Made by a program: the position numbers and the translations under genes. DNA of 64,000 bases. Origin: Phymatolithon calcareum (taxonomy: Eukaryota > Rhodophyta > Florideophyceae > Hapalidiales). The DNA lies in assembly GCA_977006965.1 (NCBI GenBank), contig OZ345382.1, positions 1,302,001-1,366,000 of the forward strand, given 5' to 3'. Position 1 is the stretch's first letter; the number at the start of each line of letters is the position of its first letter. Shown piece after piece: positions 30,202 to 42,000 of this stretch. The notes beneath the pieces were generated by a model. The model had not been told where the DNA came from and did no database searches. It was given only the letters and a program-made list of their open reading frames with translations.

Positions 30202-32743
30202 GGTTTGCTTCTTTGAGCGCCAGCTTATGGCTCCCCCTGCAAGAAGGAACACATAGCCACTCGTAGACCGTCTTGTCTCAACACATCCCGCCCAATCCGC
30301 ATCCGTGTAACCGATTGGAACCAAACTCCCACTTCCACCGAACAAAATTCCGTGATCTCGAGTACCCGCAATATATCGTAGAACTCGCTTCACGCCCATC
30401 CAGTGACGTTTCAGAGGCTTTTCGCAGAACGAAGACAGCTTTCCGACCGAGTCCGAGATGTCTGGGCGTGTACCAACCATCAAGTACATGAGACTTCCGA
30501 TGGCTCGTCGGTTTGGAGCTTGTTCATCGACGAGCTGGGTGATGTCGACTTCTTCGGTTCCGGTGTTCTTGTTGCTTGACTCCATAGGGGTTGGTGCTGG
30601 TTTCGAGTTCTCCATCCCGAAACGTTCCAAGACGGACTGAGCGTAGACCGACTGTGAGAGGTGAAGAGTTCGAAGTGTGCGATCTCGGCGAATTTCAAGT
30701 CCAAGACAAACACTAGCTTCTCCAAGGTCCTTCATCTCGAATCGCTTGTTCAGCTCCCCCTTGATCCACGAAATAGCAGAAGTATCGTTTCCAGCAATCA
30801 GCAAGTCATCCACATACAGCGCGATGATCATGATGCTGTTTGACTTGTGCCGGACGTACAGACAAGGATCATTGGGACTACTTGAGAAGCCGAGCTCGTC
30901 GATGAGGAACTTGTCGATCTTGGCATGCCACTGTCGCGGTGCTTGCTTCAGGCCGTATAGTGCCTTCAAGAGCTTGCAAACAAGGTCAGGACGCTTGGGA
31001 TCACGAAATCCAGACGGAACCTCCATGTAGATGTCTTCGTCAAGGTCACCATGCAAGAAAGCCGTAACAACATCCATTTGGTATAGTTCCAAATCATGGA
31101 CAGCAACGGTTGCAAGTAGGATACGAATCGAGGTGAACTTTACGACTGGGGCATACGTTTCACCGTAGTCCACCCCATGCACCTGTCGGAACCCTTTCGC
31201 AACAATGCGGACTTTAGGGCCTGTATCCTTGACCTTGAAGACATACTTGCACGGTAGAACGTTCATGCCAGGCTTGCGAGTGACCGACTTCCAAGTGTTG
31301 TTGCGGGTTAGTGACGAGTGTTCATTCTCAATGCCCGGAGACCAGAAGTCGACATTTTTAATTGAAGTCGCTTCCTTGAAGGTCTGAGGCACTTGATGAG
31401 AAGACAAACCGATTTCAGATGCAAGGCTCACGGACTCGAAGGCCAGCATAGCAGTATGCGAGGGAGCGTTCCAGAAGTCAGTGGGTGGTTTTGAGACCCG
31501 AGCTGACCTACGCAGAATGGGTTTGGCGATCATCGGAGATGTATTGTCAGAACCAGATGGAGATATACGTTTTTCTCCACCATCTGCTTGCTCACCTTCG
31601 TCAATGTCCTTCTCGATGCTTTTATCATCTACATCCGAAATGACCTTACCTTCAACCGTATCATCAATCAGTTTGATTTGAGGAGTTTCAGGTGATACAT
31701 TGGTTTCGGTCTCATCAAATCCGCAATCCGATTCATTGAACGTCACGTCCCTTGACACAATCACTTTCCGCAAGTCCGCATCCTACAGCTTATACCCTTT
31801 TGATGCCAACGAGTATCCCAGCATAACCGCCTCACGAGTACGACTGTCGAGTTTCTTCACTTTCTTCTTCGGAATCACGTACCAACACTTGGCGCCAAAT
31901 ACGCGCAAGTGTCCCAAATCTGGAGGGGCACCCATCCATATGTGATGGGGGGTCGTGTTCGAAGGAAGTCCTCGTGACGTAACTCGGTTGCGCACATACA
32001 CAGCAGTTGCCAACGCTTCAGCCCAGACCTTCTTCTCGATGCCTCTGTGATGAAGCATCGAGCGCACTAAGTTGAGAAGTGTGCGGTTCATGCGTTCAGC
32101 CACCCCATTTTGATGTGGGGTGTAAGCGACTGTGAGCTGTTGATGGATGCCGTGTTCCGCAAGATATGCCTTGAACTCGTTTGAAAGGTACTCGCCTCCA
32201 TTGTCTGTCCTAATTGCTTTGAGCTTTGGTGCTTTCGAGAAGTCCTGTATGTTCAGGTGCTTAAGCTTTCTCTACCTGTATGTGTTTCAGCGTACTTGTG
32301 AAACTTCCGAAAACACTCAAAGCTCTCCGATTTCTTTCGCATGGTGAATACCGTGGTCCACTTGGAGTGATTATCGATGAATGTGATGAAGTACTGTGAT
32401 CCTCCAAGGGACGGAATGTCGATAGGACCAAGAACGTCTGAATGTACGAGATCGAGAACAGCTGTGGAGCGAGAACTACTGGACTTTGGAATCGGAGCAC
32501 GATGACCTTTGCCGGCAAGACAACCATTACATGGATGTGCGGACTGTGAGTTGGGAGCAATCTTTACACCTTTCACCACCCCATGGTTTACCATTCCGGT
32601 AATTCCAGTGTGGTCAACATGCGCAAGTCGTTCATACCAAAGCTGTAGGCTCGCGAAACAGGAAACTTCGTTAAGTTTATTTCCATCTGCAAGGTCTAGA
32701 GAGTAGAGACTTTTGCGTAGAGTACCTGTTGCGATAGTGTCAT

Positions 32744-33144
32744 TGTTGGAGATGTGACTGCTCGGATCTCTTGTCGCCGTGCACATTATCCTGTGTCATA
32801 AGTCTCTAACCATTTCTCATATGTTATGATAGAATCAATCCATGTTTTTTTCATCTTTACTGACAATGTAGCACTGCAATTAATTTATTGATTGATCTTC
32901 TTATTGTCAGTAATTCAATCATTTTGTTGATTGAATCAATCACAGTCGACATTTCAATCTTTTAGTTGATTGATTCAATTACAGTTAGTAGTGCAATGAG
33001 CATCAGAAGTCTTATCATACCTCAATCTGTGGCCTATATAGGACCCGGATCTGATGCCCCGACTCAATAAACCAAGGAACATCTCACAACCAACCCAACT
33101 ATCTCAACCATCTCAACCATCAACAACCAAACCTCCATCCAACA
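32744..33144 (+). repeat. 5' LTR of E8 (family B, 401 bp)
   Basis: It begins TGTTGGAGATGTGACTGC. It has TATATAG at 33035-33041, AATAAA at 33066-33071 and only about two to three CATCTCAACC-type units. It also carries a roughly 38-bp duplication of the TTGATTGAATCAATCACAG block, absent from the LTRs of E6 and E13. Confidence 0.94.
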
Positions 33145-33158
33145 GGTTATGGGCCCAG
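33145..33158 (+). promoter_or_regulatory. E8 primer binding site
   Basis: GGTTATGGGCCCAG, identical to family A although the LTRs are different. The contained ATG opens MGPDNA followed by TAA (33149-33169). Confidence 0.88.
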
Positions 33159-33876
33159 ATAACGCGTAATCAACCAGCGCTATCACCTTACCGAGGGGTC
33201 CTCCTTCCCTCTCGGTAATTCATTCTCAACAAATTTTCATCATCAAAAGGTTTAAAACCCTGTGGTATCTGCGCCATCCATCGGCCACCCTAAAGCGACT
33301 CTGCACAGAGTATAATCTACGAAACAGTCTGACAACATCCGTGCTCTTCTACGTGGTGAAAGGGATATACGCTTGAGAAATCGAGTAGTCTTCCGAGTAT
33401 CCACCTGGACGCATCTCGGCTCTGCAGAATTCTGTTGTGTGATTGGAAGGGAATCTGAAAGACTTGTTGGAGTACGGTTTACCGATTTGAAAGACAGTCT
33501 GCCACGCACAGCGCGTGGTCAGTAGGCCCCGTATACTCATCTTCAAGGAAAAGGTCGCAATTATAGCCTCACGAAGTACTTGCTCGGTGGGGTGTGCCAA
33601 TATCAACATTGGAATTTAGGACATTGGAATTGACGGATACGTCTTGCAGTGCGTGTTGTCGGCTGCAGGTTCAGGTGTACAAAAACGGCTTAGAGCCAGC
33701 CCTATCCTCAAAAGGTATACGGCCTAGAGCCATCCCCAGATCAAGCTCCGGGTCACACTGGCTCGACGCGAATTTCCTATAAGGGATAGATTGCCTTGAT
33801 AGTTAACTTCTGTTAACTCGCAGTGGACTCCCCGAACGGATCTTCGACAAGATTTCAAGAACCCCCAGTCCAAACT
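33159..33876 (+). other. E8 leader
   Basis: 718 nt without a convincing gene. The first 0.45 kb is unrelated to the family A leader. The last part shares the CTTGCAG (33643-33649) / CTGCAGG (33663-33669) hairpin and the sequence before gag with family A, so the two families have a common 3' leader module. Confidence 0.75.
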
Positions 33877-36800
33877 ATGGACAACTCGCAAGGAACGCTG
33901 AAGGTCGAAAAACTCACCGAGACCAATTTCCACGCTTGGAAACAGAAAATTCAGCTAGTACTATCATTCCGCGAGCTCGATGAGTACATCGAGGTAAGCC
34001 CTCCGGCAAGAGACACAGACGAGTTCAAAGTCTGGCGTCGACATGACAATAAGGCTAAAGCGATTATTGGTCTATCCCTTTCCGATGCACATCTCCAACA
34101 TGTTCGAGGTGTCGAAACGGCGAAAGAAATGTGGCAGGCGATTCTCAACATATTCGAACGCCATACGCTTCTTAACAAACTCGCCGCTCGTCGCAAGTTC
34201 TATACCGCCACAATGCTCGAGGGCGAAAAGATACTGCCATACACTAACCGAATTCGTCAGCTCGCATCCACACTCAAATCAATGGGTGTTGACATCGACG
34301 ACAAGGAAATGGCAATGGCTGTCTTGAATGGTCTTCCGGATCGTTATGACAGTCTCATCAGTGCCTTAGACGCACTTGGGAACGAGGACGACACATTCTC
34401 TCTCGAGTTTGTGAAGAGTCGACCTCTACAAGAGGAGCAACGTATGACTATGCGCCTCGAAGCCTCGACGGAGAAGTCTGAGTCCACGGCTCTTGTAAGT
34501 GCAACTCAAAATGGTTCATACGCCTACGACCATTGCAATCACTGCAATCGAGCTGGACATCCTTCTCTCAGGTGTTGGGTCAAGTTTCCACACCTTGCAC
34601 CACCGGGATACAAACCTCCGGTTCGAAAAGGAAAGAAGGACAAACCGACTGCCTTAGTTGCTGGTGAAACAGAATCTATTCGTGTCATGTCTGATTCTGA
34701 CTACGTTTGCTTAATGGCAAAGGTTCGAAACTCAAACATTCCCGAAAAGTCCACGTCATGGATTATCGACTCCGGAAGCACATCCCACATGACATTCGAT
34801 CGTTCAATCTTTGTCTCATACACGGAAATGAGGTCGACAGTCGAAAAGGGAACAAGAGCAACTGCAACCATAGCAGGAAAGGGCGATGCAATCGTGACAC
34901 TCAGCATCAACGGAAAACAGTCTCAGTGTATGCTCCAAAACGTTCTTCATATTCCGGACTTTGGTTATTCGCTCCTTTCCGTTTCTAAACTGGACGTGTA
35001 TGGCTATGGGATCTTATTCAAAAGCAAACGGTGCTACATCAAAGCACATGATGAGATTATCGCCCAAGGTACTCTCCGCAAAGATCTATACACTCTAGAT
35101 CGTCCGGAGAACAAACCCATGTCCAAGGAAACATCCCTCGTCAGCCTACAGCTATGGCACGAGCGTCTCGCGCATGTCAGTCCTACTGGAATCTCCAGCA
35201 TGGCACGCCATGGGGTTGTAAAAGGATTGCATATCGATCCTGGGTCTTCGTCGGACAATGTATGCAAAGGTTGCATTGCTGGGAAAGCACATCGTGCTCC
35301 TATCCCGAAGTCTAGTGGTTCTCGCTCGGACGCAATTCTCGATCTCGTGCATTCCGACGTTCTCGGTCCAATTGACATCCCATCACTAGGAGGCTCTCGA
35401 TATTTCATCACGTTTATCGATGATCACTCCAAATGGACCACAGTTCTCACCATGCGAAAGAAGTCCGCGAGCTTCAAGGGCTTTCAGAAATTTAACAAAT
35501 ACGCAGAAACACACACCGGAAGAAAGCTGAAACACCTCAACGTACATCAGTTCTCACCTGCACCTAAGCTCAAAGCTATTCGGACCGATAACGGAGAAAA
35601 ATACTTGTCAAATGAGTTCAAGTCATATCTTTCAGAGCACGGTATTCAACATCAACTCACCGTTGCTTACACTCCTCAACAGAATGGGGTTGCTGAGCGC
35701 ATGAACCGCACTTTACTCAATTTAGTGCGCTCGATGCTTCATCACAAAGGCATCGAGAAGAAGTTCTGGGCTGAAGCAATTTCAACTGCTGTGTATGTCC
35801 GAAATCGAGTTACGTCACGAGGACTTCCTTCGAACACGACCCCCCATCACATATGGATGGGAGCCGCACCAAACTTGGAACACTTACGCGTATTTGGCGC
35901 TAAGTGTTGGTACGTGATTCCGAAAAAGAAGGTCAAGAAACTCGACTCTCGTAGTCGTGAAGCAATCATGATGCGATACTCGTTTGCATCTAAGAGATAC
36001 AAGCTATGGGATCCTAATGCATGCAAGGTGATCGTATCTCGGGATGTTATACTTGATGAATCGGCATGCGAAACTGAGAATCCTAAAACGGATATACCAA
36101 TCAGTTTTCCAAATGCAGGGTTTGACTAAAGCTTTCACGACGCATTTGAAACCGAGGAAGCTAACGAAATTCCTCCAGCGATCATCAAGGTCGAGCAGAA
36201 ACCCAACTATGCAAACATCCGTGAGGTTGCCGTGAAAGCCGAGGACGTTGCAGTGGAGGGTACCGTGGACGAACCAAAGGACAACGGTGATGGTCAGGAC
36301 AGTGGCTGTAAAGAAGAATCTATCTCAACTTCTAATGCTGACGCAACTCCTGAGTTAGTCGCAAAACCCATACTTCGTCGATCCACCCGTGTCTCAAAGC
36401 CACCAGGTGATTTCTGGAATGCTGGTCCGCATACAGCCATGTTGGCTCTCGAATCCGCCAACTTTGCAACTGAAACTGCTTTGTCTTCTCAAGAAGTTCC
36501 GCAGACTTTCAGAAGCGCCACGTCTAAAGACAACGTTGACTATTGGTCCCCTGCGATTGAGAAAGAACACTCATCTCTCATGCGTAACAAGACTTGGACA
36601 TTAGTACCACGCGAATCCGGAATGAACGTTCTCCATTGCAAATACGTGTTTAAAGTCAAGGACACTGGCCCGAAAGTTCGCATTGTCGCGAAAGGGTTCC
36701 GACAGGTGCACGGTGTGGATTACGGCGAAACATATGCCCCAGTCGTGAAGTTCACATCAATTCGGATTCTTCTCGCCACGGTGGCAGTTCAAGATCTCGA

Positions 36801-38046
36801 ACTTGTCCAAATGGATGTCGTCACTGCATTCTTGCACGGAGACTTGGATGAAGATATTTACATGGAGGTTCCCGCTGGATTTCGTGATCCCAAGCGTCCT
36901 GACCTCGTGTGTAAGCTGTTGAAGACACTCTACGGGATAAAACAAGCTCCCCGGCAATGGCATGCGAAAATTGATGATTTCTTAATCAATGAACTCGGAT
37001 TTCCAAGCAGTCCGAATGATCCGTGCCTGTATGTTCGGCACACTTCTAAGAGCATTATGATCATTGCACTGTACGTCGATGACTTGCTCATTGCCGGCAA
37101 CGACACTGTTGCCATTGCTTGGATGAAGGGGGAGCTTAACCTGCGATTCGAGATGAAGTATCTGGGAAACGCAAGCGTATTCCTCGGATTAGAGATCCGT
37201 CGAGATCGTGATCTCCGAACATTACACCTATCTCAAAAGGCATACGCGGAAACAGTTTTGAAACGGTTTAACATAGAAAATTGTAAACCGGTACCAACGC
37301 CGATGGAGCATTACAAGAAAACCAACACTGTACATGAACTCGACATCACAGATTCTGTTTCATCTGAGGTACCGTATCGCCCTGCAATTGGAAGCGTCAT
37401 GTATCTGATGGTTGGAAGTCAGCCGGATATCTCGGATGCTGTCCGAAAACTCTCCTTCTTCTGTGAGAATCCACTGCAAATCCATTGGACGGCTGTTAAG
37501 CGTGTTTTACGTTACATCGCCGGAACTCGTGATCATGGGATTCTGTTTGGCAAAGACAGGAGTTTGACGCCAGTGGGGTTTAGCGACTCCGATTGGGCAG
37601 GCTGTCAAGAAACTTGTAAGTCGACAAGTGAATATATCTTCATAATTGCAGGGGGAGCAATTAGCTGGCGATCCAAGAAGCAAACCATTGTCGCGACATC
37701 GTCATGTGAGGCTGAATACATTGCTGCATGTGCTGCTGCGAAAGAAGCAGTCTGGCTATCGCGATTGGTTTCCGACATACTTGGTGTCAACAAGCCATCT
37801 CGCATGCTCATCTTCTCGGACAACCAAGGCGCTATATCATCCGCTCAAAACGAGGCAATTACTCAACGAAACAACCTTATTGATATTCAATATCACTATG
37901 TTCGCGAAGCTGTGGCAACCGAGAAAGTGGAATTCAAGTACTGTCCGACGGAGTTCATGGTCGCTGATGCACTTACGAAACCACTAAGTCGAATCAACGT
38001 ATCCGAGTTCGCGAAAAAGATGGGATTGTATCCTGCATGTTCGTAA
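33877..38046 (+). pseudogene. gag-pol: E8 gag-pol, one frame with a single internal stop
   Basis: From the ATG (MDNSQ) the frame stays in register for 1390 codons to the TAA at 38044-38046. The only break is TAA at 36127-36129 (codon 751, linker after integrase), where E6 has CAA. Domains: gag; zinc knuckle CX2CX4HX4C from residue 220; protease DSG at 298; integrase zinc finger (HERLAH ... C.GC); catalytic block RTDNGEKY (the usual NGGEY is altered) and GVAERMNR; RT with YVDD at residues 1066-1069; RNase H with SDSDWAGC and CEAEYIA. RNase H shows further unusual changes (STSEYIF for STSGYVF). It is the best family B reference in the window. Confidence 0.93.
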
Positions 38047-38067
38047 GTTTCTTCGATCGAGGGGGAG

Positions 38068-38530
38068 TGTTGGAAATGTGACTGCTTGGATCTCTTGTCG
38101 CAGTACACATTATCCTGTGTCATAAGTCTCTAACCATTTCTCATATGTTATGATAGAATCAATCCATGTTTTTTCATCTTTACTGACAATGTAGCACTTC
38201 AATCAATTTATTGATTGATCTTGTTATTGTCAGTAATTCAATCATTTTGTTGATTGAATCAATCACAGTCGACATTTCAATCTTTTAGTTGATTGATTCA
38301 ATCACAGTTAGTAGTGCAATGAGCATCAGAAGTCTTATCATACCTCAATCTGAGGCCTATATAAGACCCGGATCTGATGCCCCGACTCAATAAACCAAGG
38401 AACATCTCACAACCAACCCAACCATCTCAACCACCTCAATCATCTCAACCATCTCAACCATCTCAACCATTTCAACCATCTCAACCACCTCAACCATCTC
38501 AACCATCAACAACCAAACCTCCATCCAACA
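38068..38530 (+). repeat. 3' LTR of E8 (family B, 463 bp)
   Basis: It is preceded by GAGGGGGAG (38059-38067). It is 62 bp longer than its 5' partner, almost entirely because of a longer CATCTCAACC-type array (about 38415-38510). Confidence 0.94.
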
Positions 38531-38544
38531 GTCATGATGAGCTT

Positions 38545-38988
38545 TGTTGTTGGAGGTTAAGGATGAGATGAGGTGAAGGAAAAAGTTTAGTTGGAGTGAA
38601 TTGGTTGCGTAGAAGATGAGTTGTGAGTGAATGAGTTCCTTGGTTTATTCACTTGGCGGACCTCAGGTCAAGACTATATAGACCAGAGAACAGAACCAGA
38701 CTTGATCAAAACCCTAACTGACGACGGAGACACACTAACCCTAAATAAATTTGTCATACTACCATATGACACGTGTAACATAAAAAAATCAAGAATCATC
38801 TACTGAGTGAGGGGAGTATGATTATCATACTCTTATCATACTTTGACACGTGTCACTGCCAATCTTCTTGATTCAAGGTTCTGAGACACTTTGACATTCG
38901 ACTTGACACGTGTACACGTGTACCGAGATCATACCTTGATATTGAAGTGTGTTTGCGACTAGAGCTCCAAGCAATCACACTTCCAACA
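38545..38988 (-). repeat. 3' LTR of E11 (444 bp)
   Basis: It begins TGTTGTTGGAGG and ends CTTCCAACA on the plus strand. The purine tract complement CTCCCCCTT follows at 38989-38997. Confidence 0.95.
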
Positions 38989-38997
38989 CTCCCCCTT
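38989..38997 (-). promoter_or_regulatory. E11 3' polypurine tract
   Basis: AAGGGGGAG on the element strand, directly abutting the 3' LTR. Confidence 0.85.
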
Positions 38998-39009
38998 GAT
39001 CGAGGCACA

Positions 39010-42000
39010 CTACGACCTCCTCGCGCATATTCCCATGTCTTGTGCGAACTTGGCCGTCTTGACACGATCGAGTGGCTTGGTGAGTGCATCCGCAATCATC
39101 AACTCAGTACTACAATACTTGATTGATATCTTGCCCGTGGCAACCACATCACGAACATAGTGATATTGGATGTCTATGTGCTTGTTCCTCTGAGTGATAG
39201 CCGCGTTTCGCCCGGTCGCGATCGCACTTTGACTGTCAGTGTACAGAGTCATGGCGGATGGCTTCTCGAGACCTTGAACATCGGCAATGAGTCTTGACAA
39301 CCAGACAGATTCCTTGGCGGCGGCACACGAAGCGATGTATTCCGCTTCGCATGTTGAAGTGGCGACGATGGTTTGCTTCTTTGAGCGCCAGCTTATGGCT
39401 CCCCCTGCAAGAAGGAACACATAGCCACTCGTGGACCGTCTTGTCTCAACACATCCCGCCCAATCCGCATCCGTGTAACCGATTGGAACCAAACTCCCAC
39501 TTCCACCGAACAAAATTCCGTGATCTCGAGTACCCGCAATATATCGCAGAACACGCTTCACGCCCATCCAGTGACGTTTCAGAGGCTTTTCGCAGAACGA
39601 AGACAGCTTTCCGACCGAGTCCGAGATGTCTGGGCGTGTACCAACCATCAAGTACATGAGACTTCCGATGGCTGGACGGTATGGAACTTGTTCATCGACG
39701 AGCTGCGTGATGTCGACTTCTTCGGTTCCGGTGTTCTTGTTGCTTGACTCCATAGGGGTTGGTGCTGGTTTCGAGTTCTCCATCCCGAAACGTTCCAACA
39801 CGGACTGAGCGTAAACCGACTGCGAGAGGTGAAGAGTTCGAAGTGCGCGATCTCGGCGAATTTCAAGTCCAAGACAAACACTAGCTTCTCCAAGGTCCTT
39901 CATCTCGAATCGCTTGTTCAGCTCCCCCTTGATCCACGAAATAGCAGAAGTATCGTTTCCGGCAATCAGCAAGTCATCCACATATAGCGCGATGATCATG
40001 ATGCTGTTTGACTTGTGCCGGACATAAAGACAAGGATCATTGGGACTACTTGAGAAGCCGAGCTCGTCGATGAGGAACTTGTCGATTTTGGCATGCCACT
40101 GTCGCGGTGCTTGCTTCAGGCCGTATAGTGCCTTCAAGAGCTTGCAAACAAGGTCAGGACGCTTGGGATCACGAAATCCAGACGGAACCTCCATGTAGAT
40201 GTCTTCGTCAAGGTCACCATGCAAGAAAGCCGTAACAACATCCATTTGGTATAGTTCCAAATCATGGACAGCAACGGTTGCAAGCAGGATACGAATCGAG
40301 GTGAACTTTACGACTGGGGCATACGTTTCACCGTAGTCCACCCCATGCACCTGTCGGAACCCTTTCGCAACAATGCGAGCTTTAGGGCCTGTATCCTTGA
40401 CCTTGAAGACATACTTGCACGGTAGAACGTTCATGCCAGGCTTGCGAGTGACCAACTTCCAAGTGTTGTTGCGGGTTAGTGACGAGTGTTCATTCTCAAT
40501 GCCCGGAGACCAGAAGTCGACATTTTTAATTGAAGTCGCTTCCTTGAAGGTCTGAGGCACTTGATGAGAAGACAAACCGGTTTCAGATGCAAGGTTGACG
40601 GACTCGAAGGCCAGCATAGCAGTATGCGAGGGAGCGTTCCAGAAGTCAGTGGGTGGTTTTGAGACCCGAGCTGACCTACGCAGAATGGGTTTGGCGATCA
40701 TCGGAGATGTTTCGTCAGAACCAGATGGAGATATAGGTTGTTCTCCACCATCTGCTTGCTCACCTTCGTCAATGTCCTTCTCGATGCTCTTATCATCTAC
40801 ATCCAAAATGACCTTACCTTCAACCGTATCATCACTCAGTTTGATCTGAGGAGTTTCAAGTGATACATTGGTTTCGGTCTCATCGAATCCGAATTCCGAT
40901 TCATTGAACGTCACGTCCCTTGACACAATCACTTTCCGCAAGTCCGCATCCCACAGCTTATACCCTTTTGATGCCAACGAGTATCCCAGCATAACCGCCT
41001 CACGAGTACGACTGTCGAGTTTCTTCACTTTCTTCTTCGGAATCACGTACCAACACTTGGCGCCAAATACGCGCAAGTGTCCCAAATCTGGAGGGGCACC
41101 CATCCATATGTGATGGGGGGTCGTGTTCGAAGGAAGTCCTCTTGACGTAACTCGGTTGCGCACATACACAGCAGTTGCCAACGCTTCAGCCCAGAACTTC
41201 TTCTCGATGCCCCTGTGATGGAGCATCGAGCGCACTAAGTTGAGAAGTGTGCGGTTCATGCGTTCAGCCACCCCATTTTGCTGTGGGGTGTAAGCGACTG
41301 TGAGCTGTTGATGGATGCCGTGTTCCGCAAGATATGCCTTGAACTCGTTTGAAAGGTACTCGCCTCCATTGTCTGTCCTAATTGCTTTGAGCTTTGGTGC
41401 TTTCGAGAAGTCCTGTATGTTCAAGTGCTTAAGCTTTCTACCTGTATGGGTTTCAGCGTACTTGTGAAACTTCCGAAAACACTCAAAGCTCTCCGATTTC
41501 TTTCGCATGGTGAATACCGTGGTCCACTTGGAGTGATCATCGATGAATGTGATGAAGTACTGTGATCCTCCAAGGGACGGAATGTCGATAGGACCAAGAA
41601 CGTCTGAATGTACGAGATCGAGAACAGCGGTGGAGCGAGAACTTCTGGACTTTGGAATTGGAGCACGATGACCTTTGCCGGCAAGACAACCATTACATGG
41701 ATGTGCGGACTGTGAGTTGGGAGCAATCTTTACACCTTTGACCACCCCATGGTTTACCATTCCGGTAATTCCAGTGTGGTCAACATGCGCAAGTCGTTCA
41801 TGCCAGAGCTGTAGGCTCGCGAAACAGGAAACTTCGTTAAGTTTAATTCCATCTGCAAGGTCTAGAGAGTAGAGACTTTTGCGTAGAGTACCTGTTGCGA
41901 TCGTGTCATTATGAGCTTTAACATAGCAAAGGCTGTTCTTGAACGTTATACCATATCCGTACTCATCCATTTTTGAGACAGACAATAGAGAGTATCCGAA

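Larger units (their letters stand above)
32744..38530 (+). mobile_element. E8: full-length family B element, TSD GTCAT
   Basis: 5787 bp, inserted in E10. GTCAT at 32739-32743 and 38531-38535. It is complete in structure: LTR, primer site, 0.7-kb leader, gag-pol, purine tract, LTR. The LTRs differ at roughly a dozen positions plus repeat-length changes, so it is older than E5 and E11. Confidence 0.95.
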
